Shown here: in pieces, positions 1-3,996 of the stretch
Position numbering within the stretch: the first letter of the stretch is position 1
How the letters are laid out: every line of letters starts with the position of its first letter
Assembly (NCBI GenBank): GCA_027053375.1
Contig: JALUJC010000038.1
Coordinates: 1 to 5,621, forward strand
Length of the DNA stretch: 5,621 bases
Origin: Caldifarciminota bacterium
GTDB taxonomy: Bacteria; Hydrothermota; Hydrothermia; S141-80
Reading direction: 5' to 3'
Program-made: the position numbers and the translations under genes
Notes under the pieces: model-generated
What the model saw: only the letters and a program-made list of their open reading frames with translations
The model's database searches: none
What the model was told of the DNA's origin: nothing

Positions 1-475
1 ATACAGGCTGGCGGGCGTTTTTGATCCAGGTGGGGACCACAGGAACTCCCGCACGGTAAGCGAGGAAAACCACACCCCTACGGAAAGGAAGCAGAGGATA
101 GCGGGTTTTGTTGCGTGTCCCCTCCGGGAAAATCACGATGACCCGTCCCTGACGGAGCAGGCGAAGTGCCTCCCGCAACGCGCGGTGGCCTCCCGCGGTT
201 CGCCGCAGCGGAATGGCATGGAGCCATGTGATCAACCGCGCGAAAGCACGCGCAGGGAGAGAAGAACCGGAAAAGAGTTCCTGTTTGGCGAGGAAAAAGA
301 CCTCTCTCGGGGCAGCCACCCCCACCAGGGGTGGATCCCAGTAGGACCGGTGATTGGGCGCAAGGACCACGCTGCCCTCCCCGGGAACATGGTCCGCTCC
401 GCGAACGCGCAACCCCAGAATCCATCGGGTGAGGGGGTACAGCAGGATCCACAGAGCTTTCCACCACCCTCTCAT
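1..475 (-). CDS. plsC: 1-acyl-sn-glycerol-3-phosphate acyltransferase (PlsC family), 3' end cut by window edge
   Basis: This gene should acylate lysophosphatidic acid to phosphatidic acid at the inner face of the cytoplasmic membrane, an early step of phospholipid synthesis. I translated 158 residues from the ATG at 475; the rest lies beyond the left edge. All four acyltransferase blocks are visible. The catalytic HX4D is NHRSYWD (His42, Asp47), block II is IPLRR (89-93), block III is FPEGTRN (116-122, glycerol-3-phosphate binding) and block IV is VPVVP (144-148). The N-terminus (residues 4-20) is hydrophobic and Trp-rich, suiting membrane association. The start is set by an ATGA overlap with the cmk stop codon, so translation is probably coupled and the two genes share a transcript. 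PlsC proteins are usually around 200-250 residues, so perhaps a quarter to a third is missing. Substrate position (lyso-PA versus another lysolipid) is inferred from the family. Confidence 0.93.
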   Translation of the reverse strand, partial: MRGWWKALWILLYPLTRWILGLRVRGADHVPGEGSVVLAPNHRSYWDPPLVGVAAPREVFFLAKQELFSGSSLPARAFARLITWLHAIPLRRTAGGHRALREALRLLRQGRVIVIFPEGTRNKTRYPLLPFRRGVVFLAYRAGVPVVPTWIKNARQPV

Positions 476-1158
476 CCCTTCCACCCCCGTTCTTTCATCA
501 GCAAAAGAATCCCGTCCACCTGTTCGTCCAGGGTAAGGTCGGTGGTGTCCAGGACCACCGCATCGTGGGGCACGGTGAGGGGACTGTCTTCCCGGCTGGA
601 GTCCAGAAGGTCTCTGCGTCGCAGTTCTTCCAGCACATCCGTGAGGGTGGCCTGGATCCCACGTTTCTGCAGGTCCTGCAGTCTGCGGCGCGCTCTTTCT
701 GCGGGCAGTGCCGTAAGGAAGACCTTGAGCTGAGCGTCTGGAAACACCACGGTTCCAATATCCCGCCCCTCAAGAATCACCACGGGGACGCCCTGACGGG
801 CAAGGGAACGCTGGAGTTCCACCATGGCACGGCGGACACCCGGGCAGGCGGATACCTGCGAGACCCAGCGATCCACTTCCGGGGATCGTATGGCTTCACT
901 CACGTCTTCTCCGTTCATCAGGGTACGCACATCCCCTTCTGCTGTCATCGTCTGGCGAAGTTGAAGGGAGCGCGCGAGCCGGGAAAGGGCTTCGTTGCAG
1001 GTGATGGGTAGGTTCATGCGAAGCGCCGCAAGGGTGACGGCCCGATACAGGGCCCCCGTGTCCACAGCCAGCCCACCCAGCCGAAGGGCCAGATGTTTGG
1101 CGGTTGTACTTTTTCCTGCCCCCGCAGGGCCGTCCAGCGCAAGAATCCAGGACGTCAT
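472..1158 (-). CDS. cmk: Cytidylate kinase
   Basis: The product phosphorylates CMP and dCMP to the diphosphates with ATP in the cytosol, for nucleotide recycling and supply of CDP/dCDP. It is complete at 228 residues, the usual length for bacterial Cmk. The Walker A loop GPAGAGKST is at residues 10-18. The NMP-side motif DTGALYRA is at 33-40, the Cmk-typical LMNGEDVSEAIRSPEV region is at 80-95, EGRDIGTVVFPDA is at 130-142, and the arginine-rich lid (RRRD, then DSSREDSPL, ending in LDTT) spans about 180-206. The ATG at 1158 sits eight residues before the P-loop, as in relatives, and no other in-frame start codon lies between it and the Shine-Dalgarno. A GGGGAGG at 1173-1179 is 14 nt upstream, slightly far. 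A strong promoter lies just behind it (1197-1225). The stop overlaps the plsC start, a cmk-plsC pairing seen in several bacterial phyla. Confidence 0.97.
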   Translation of the reverse strand: MTSWILALDGPAGAGKSTTAKHLALRLGGLAVDTGALYRAVTLAALRMNLPITCNEALSRLARSLQLRQTMTAEGDVRTLMNGEDVSEAIRSPEVDRWVSQVSACPGVRRAMVELQRSLARQGVPVVILEGRDIGTVVFPDAQLKVFLTALPAERARRRLQDLQKRGIQATLTDVLEELRRRDLLDSSREDSPLTVPHDAVVLDTTDLTLDEQVDGILLLMKERGWKG

Positions 1159-1172
1159 TGAATCGGTGAATA

Positions 1173-1179
1173 CCTCCCC
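1173..1179 (-). promoter_or_regulatory. Shine-Dalgarno of cmk
   Basis: On the minus strand this reads GGGGAGG. It ends 14 nt before the cmk ATG, longer than the usual 5-9 nt. No closer purine-rich site and no in-frame start codon between it and the ATG is present, so it is the best candidate. Confidence 0.6.
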
Positions 1180-1196
1180 ACCAGTGGAATACGCGA

Positions 1197-1225
1197 ATTA
1201 TAGGGGGTCGGGGGAGATCCGTCAA
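1197..1225 (-). promoter_or_regulatory. Sigma70-type promoter of the cmk-plsC operon
   Basis: On the minus strand a -35 box TTGACG (1220-1225, five of six consensus bases) is followed by a 17 bp spacer and a perfect -10 box TATAAT (1197-1202). Transcription would start near 1190, giving a leader of about 32 nt that contains the GGGGAGG ribosome site. The placement between divergent genes and the match to consensus make this a convincing housekeeping promoter. Activity is inferred. Confidence 0.8.
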
Positions 1226-1250
1226 CGATTCATGGATCTGTCAGGGGGCT

Positions 1251-1270
1251 GTTCCGGGTTGTACAGGAAC
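1251..1270. repeat. Short inverted repeat in the cmk/lemA divergent region
   Basis: GTTCC (1251-1255) and GGAAC (1266-1270) form a 5 bp dyad with a 10 nt gap. It lies directly upstream of the putative lemA -35 box, which itself sits in a small palindrome TGTTGAACA (1271-1279). This could be an operator for a regulator of the lemA-htpX unit, or chance. The arms are too short to decide. Confidence 0.3.
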
Positions 1271-1272
1271 TG

Positions 1273-1301
1273 TTGAACATTCCCGGTCCGGTGCGTATCC
1301 T
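1273..1301 (+). promoter_or_regulatory. Candidate promoter of the lemA-htpX operon
   Basis: A -35-like TTGAAC (1273-1278, four of six) is followed by 17 bp and a -10-like TATCCT (1296-1301, four of six with the key T-A-T and final T). The predicted start of transcription falls at about 1308, which is the lemA ATG itself. No Shine-Dalgarno precedes that ATG, which fits a leaderless message. The boxes are weaker than those of cmk, so this is an inference. Confidence 0.45.
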
Positions 1302-1307
1302 TACGGT

Positions 1308-1868
1308 ATGGAGATGGTTCGGTGGTTTTTCATATTGCTGGTGGCGCTGGTGGTGTATGTTGTGTACCTCTATAACCGTCTTGTTCGGCTTCGTCAGCGT
1401 GTGAAGAACGCCTGGTCACAGATTGACGTCCAGCTGAAACGGCGGCATGACCTGATTCCCAACCTTGTGGAAACGGTCAAAGGCTACATGAAGCACGAGC
1501 GCGCGTTGCTGGAGAACATTACCCGGTTGCGTGCTGAGGCGCTCGAAGCCCGGTCATTGGCCGAACGTGGCGAGAAGGAGGGGCAGATCTCCGCCCTTCT
1601 TGGGCAGATCCTGGCGGTGGTGGAACGTTATCCGGAACTCAAAGCCAGTGAGAACTTCCTTCAGCTTCAGGAAGAACTGGTCCACACGGAGAACAAGATT
1701 GCCTTCGCCCGACAGTTCTACAACGATGCCGTGATGCGCTACAACACGGCACTGCAAACTTTTCCCACCAACATGCTGGCCTCCATGTTCGGTTTTTCTC
1801 CGGAAGAATTCCTGAGTTTTCCAGAAGATCGTGGGCGCCCGGAGGTGCGCCTGGATCTTTCAGATTAA
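1308..1868 (+). CDS. lemA: LemA family membrane protein
   Basis: LemA proteins are membrane-anchored helical proteins of uncertain biochemical role, often encoded next to the HtpX protease. This 186-residue product matches the family closely and has the usual length. A single N-terminal membrane helix (residues 6-22) is followed by YNRLVRLRQRVKNAW (22-36), the hallmark QIDVQLKRRHDLIPNLVETV (38-57), and then a long helical region (60-110). The C-terminal signature includes ASENF (113-117), LQEELVHTENKIAFAR (120-135), YNDAVMRYN (138-146) and FPTNMLASMFGF (152-163). The ATG at 1308 is chosen because it leaves a short N-terminus before the helix; Met3 (1314) is possible but no better supported. 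No ribosome site precedes 1308, which suggests leaderless translation. It is first of a three-gene operon, with the next ATG 3 nt after the stop. Confidence 0.93.
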   Translation: MEMVRWFFILLVALVVYVVYLYNRLVRLRQRVKNAWSQIDVQLKRRHDLIPNLVETVKGYMKHERALLENITRLRAEALEARSLAERGEKEGQISALLGQILAVVERYPELKASENFLQLQEELVHTENKIAFARQFYNDAVMRYNTALQTFPTNMLASMFGFSPEEFLSFPEDRGRPEVRLDLSD

Positions 1869-1871
1869 ACC

Positions 1872-2456
1872 ATGGGTTGGCAGGGCTGGGTCGGGATTGG
1901 ACTGGCGGTGGTTTTTGTGATCCAGGTGGTGGACCGCGTGGTGGGGAGTATGCGACGTCTTGCGGAAGAGCGTCGGGAAGCCCTGGAAGCCCAGCTGGAT
2001 CGCCTGATTTCTTTCGCAGAAGAAGTTGTGGAATGGATCCCTTCCCGTCCGCATGATCCGGCGTTGCTCCAGCGCCTGAAGGAGAGCCTTGGACAGCTCC
2101 GCCGGCTGCATAAACCGGAACTGCGCTATCAAGAAGCCGCTTTTCTTGAGGTGGTGCTGGAGCGGTTGATGGAAGACCTGTCCCATGCACAAAAGCAGGA
2201 TGGAGAAACACTCCTCTGGGTCCAGCGATGGGAAGGATTGCTGCATCTCCTTAATGAAACGGAAATACGCTACCAGGAAGCTGTGGAGGCCTATCACCGA
2301 CGTCTCAATGTACCCGGTGTGAATATGGTCGCCGGTATCCTGGGCTACACCCGTATGCCGGAATTTGCACTGGCTGGTGCGGTGGAGGAAGCCTTCGCGC
2401 GTGCCATGGAACAGGCTGAGGAGGACCATGGAGGCACTGAGCGTAAACTTTTATGA
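1872..2456 (+). CDS. Diverged LemA-like membrane protein (second copy in the operon)
   Basis: I do not recognise a named family, but the product (194 residues) looks like a diverged relative of the LemA protein encoded just upstream. It has the same architecture: an N-terminal membrane helix (about 6-24) followed by long, highly charged amphipathic helices. Its C-terminal part, YQEAVEAYHRRLNVPGVNM then AGILGY (134-159), aligns with YNDAVMRYNTALQTFPTNM then ASMFGF of LemA. It lacks the family's hallmark QIDVQLKRRHDLIPNLVE and the ASENF motif. The segments ELRYQEAAFLE (83-93) and EIRYQEAVEAY (131-141) resemble each other, hinting at an internal repeat. There is no clear Shine-Dalgarno, and the 3 nt gap after lemA suggests translational coupling. 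Its end overlaps the htpX start by 29 nt. The position between lemA and htpX suggests a part in the same complex. The function is unknown and the homology rests on eye alignment. Confidence 0.8.
   Translation: MGWQGWVGIGLAVVFVIQVVDRVVGSMRRLAEERREALEAQLDRLISFAEEVVEWIPSRPHDPALLQRLKESLGQLRRLHKPELRYQEAAFLEVVLERLMEDLSHAQKQDGETLLWVQRWEGLLHLLNETEIRYQEAVEAYHRRLNVPGVNMVAGILGYTRMPEFALAGAVEEAFARAMEQAEEDHGGTERKLL
2418..2424 (+). promoter_or_regulatory. Shine-Dalgarno that sets the htpX start
   Basis: GAGGAGG lies inside the end of the upstream LemA-like gene, 3 nt before the ATG at 2428. If the GAGG at 2418-2421 is the paired part, the spacing is 6 nt. It supports 2428 over the longer reading from the TTG at 2365, which has no such site. 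Confidence 0.65.
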
Positions 2457-3387
2457 ACTTCAGGAACGCAACAAGCGCCGAACATTTCTGCTGATTCTTG
2501 TGTTTGTGGCGATTCTCGGGCTTCTGGGATACAGCCTGGATCGGGCATTCCTGGGCGGGAGTTCCTATACACTGACGGTATTTGCCCTGCTTGTTGCAGG
2601 AATCCAGAGTTTTGCAGGGTATTTCTATGGAGACCGAATGGCGCTCAAAGCCGCCCATGCCCGCCCCGCTCGCCCCGAAGATCCTAAAGAGCGACAGTTG
2701 ATCCATGTGGTGCAGGAAATGGCCATTGCGGCGGGGTTACCCATGCCGAAAGTCTATGTGATTGATGACCCATCACCCAATGCGTTTGCCACGGGACGGG
2801 ATCCCGCCCACGCCTCTGTTGCAGCCACGCGTGGCCTGCTGGATCTGATGAACCGTGAGGAACTTCAGGCGGTGATGGCGCATGAGATGTCCCACATCCG
2901 GCACCGGGACATCCTGACCATGACCATGGTGACCGCCCTGGCAGGCGCCATTGTGGTGCTTGCGGATCTTGCCCGTCGCTACCTCTGGTATGGTGGGGGA
3001 CGCTCCCGGAGGCGGTCCTCGGACAGGCGTGAAGGGGGTGGTGGAGGGGGAGGTCTGTTCGTGCTTATCGCCATTCTCCTGATTCTTCTTGCACCGGTGG
3101 TGGCGCGATTAATGGCGCTGGCGGTGTCCCGTGCAAGGGAATATCTTGCCGATGCGGGGGCAGCGGAGTTGACCCGGAACCCGCTGGCGCTGGCACGCGC
3201 ACTCCGGAAGATTGCCGGTGCACCGCCCATGCAGCATGTGAGCCAGTCCACGGCCCATCTGTTTATCCTGGATCCGAGGAAGAGTCGAATTAACGAGAAG
3301 GACAGCCTCTGGTCCAATCTCTGGAGCACGCACCCGCCGCTGGAAACGCGGATCCGGCTCCTGGAAAAGATGGCCGGACAGGGGTGA
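2428..3387 (+). CDS. htpX: HtpX family membrane zinc metalloprotease (M48)
   Basis: HtpX is a cytoplasmic-membrane endopeptidase that degrades damaged or misassembled membrane proteins, working beside FtsH. The product has 319 residues; HtpX proteins are commonly near 290. The zinc site HEMSH is at residues 152-156 (His152, Glu153, His156), and SRAREYLADAGA (234-245) supplies the expected third ligand Glu238. Hydrophobic segments lie at about 19-36, 47-65, 165-181 and 209-229. The catalytic motif falls between the second and third, as in the family. NAF (118-120) and STHPPLETRI (300-309) are further M48/HtpX signatures. An Arg-rich and Gly7 stretch (189-209) joins the last two hydrophobic segments. 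The ATG at 2428 is preferred because it starts at the typical YELQERNKRRTF N-terminus and has a GAGGAGG before it. The gene overlaps its upstream neighbour by 29 nt, and its stop abuts the stop of the opposite GTPase gene. Confidence 0.95.
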   Translation: MEALSVNFYELQERNKRRTFLLILVFVAILGLLGYSLDRAFLGGSSYTLTVFALLVAGIQSFAGYFYGDRMALKAAHARPARPEDPKERQLIHVVQEMAIAAGLPMPKVYVIDDPSPNAFATGRDPAHASVAATRGLLDLMNREELQAVMAHEMSHIRHRDILTMTMVTALAGAIVVLADLARRYLWYGGGRSRRRSSDRREGGGGGGGLFVLIAILLILLAPVVARLMALAVSRAREYLADAGAAELTRNPLALARALRKIAGAPPMQHVSQSTAHLFILDPRKSRINEKDSLWSNLWSTHPPLETRIRLLEKMAGQG

Positions 3388-3993
3388 TCAGGAAGTTTTT
3401 GCCCGCCCTGCTTTTCGTACGGCAGGGATGATCTGAACCCGGACGATGGCTTTGAGGATCAGCTCCAGGGTCCGGAACACCCCCCGTCCCCGGATCGCCA
3501 CGGCAGGAACCGTGGGGAATCGGTAGGGGTTAAGGATCTGGTCAATCTCCTTGGGTGGGAGCGCTTCGGGAAGATCCTGTTTGTTGTATTGCATCACAAT
3601 CGGGGTTCGAATTCGGCCGAAGCTTTTCAATCCTTCAAAGAGTTCCAGAAGGTATCGCTTGTTGTCTTCCATTCGCCCCGCCTGGGAGTCCGCCACGAAC
3701 ACCACACCGTCGGTTCCTCGCAGCACGATCCGGCGGATGGGTTTGAAAAAGTACTGACCGGGAACGGTGTAGAGAAAGACCCGGGCCCTGTACCCCTTGA
3801 TCAGTGGCACCTCAATGGGAAGCAGGTCAAACACCACGGTCATTCCCCGGAGACCTTCCGAACGGGCAAGAATTCCTTTGGGGCCCGGGTAATGCTGGGA
3901 AATGAAGACCACATTGGTGGTTTTCCCGCTTACCACGGGACCGTAGTAGACCACCTTGAGCCGGATTTCCCTTTTTTCAGGGTCAAGAACCAA
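3388..3993 (-). CDS. MglA-like small Ras-type GTPase
   Basis: This 201-residue protein belongs to the bacterial MglA-type small GTPases, which act as nucleotide-controlled polarity switches (in gliding bacteria they position motility machinery). The P-loop is YYGPVVSGKTT (16-26). The switch I region ends in TVVFDLLP (52-59), switch II is TVPGQ (76-80) with Gln80 at the catalytic position, GVVFVADSQ (96-104) is a family strand, and NKQD (137-140) is the guanine-specificity motif. Length matches MglA (about 195). In the MglA proteins I recall, the residue before the switch I threonine is Arg (an intrinsic arginine finger); here it is Met51, with Arg49 nearby. The start is TTG at 3993. An in-frame stop (the upstream gene's TGA) lies two codons before it, and GGAGGG at 4001-4006 is 7 nt away. 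It is co-transcribed with the DUF2723/TPR gene. No MglB/roadblock partner gene lies in the window. The actual process served here is unknown. Confidence 0.88.
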   Translation of the reverse strand: MVLDPEKREIRLKVVYYGPVVSGKTTNVVFISQHYPGPKGILARSEGLRGMTVVFDLLPIEVPLIKGYRARVFLYTVPGQYFFKPIRRIVLRGTDGVVFVADSQAGRMEDNKRYLLELFEGLKSFGRIRTPIVMQYNKQDLPEALPPKEIDQILNPYRFPTVPAVAIRGRGVFRTLELILKAIVRVQIIPAVRKAGRAKTS

Positions 3994-3996
3994 GGC

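Noticed and set aside
185..733. Plus-strand open frame of 182 residues across plsC and cmk
   Set aside because: It is a shadow of two well-supported minus-strand genes, rich in Ser/Arg/Pro, and shows no recognisable motif.
2365..2427. A longer htpX reading from TTG at 2365 (21 extra residues)
   Set aside because: It would overlap the LemA-like gene by 92 nt, has no ribosome site, and the extra residues do not resemble HtpX. The ATG at 2428 has GAGGAGG and gives the family-typical N-terminus.
1639..2429. Long minus-strand open frames opposite lemA and the LemA-like gene
   Set aside because: They lie antisense to genes with clear family motifs and operon spacing, and their translations are low-complexity with no motif.
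2992..3054. Arg-rich and Gly7 stretch in HtpX as an unusual insertion
   Set aside because: Glycine- and charge-rich linkers between the third and fourth hydrophobic segments are common in HtpX proteins, so it is noted in the gene entry only.
3359..3400. TCCTG / CAGGA pairing followed by TTTTT as a htpX terminator
   Set aside because: The stem is only 5 bp with a loop of about 25 nt, too weak to call, though it is the nearest thing to a terminator for the plus-strand operon.
3406..3427. Hairpin CCCTGC / GCAGGG as a terminator between the convergent operons
   Set aside because: The stem is 6 bp with a 10 nt loop and lies inside the GTPase coding region. The T-run (3396-3400) precedes it on the plus strand, and on the minus strand the following run is A, so neither strand has a hairpin followed by U residues.
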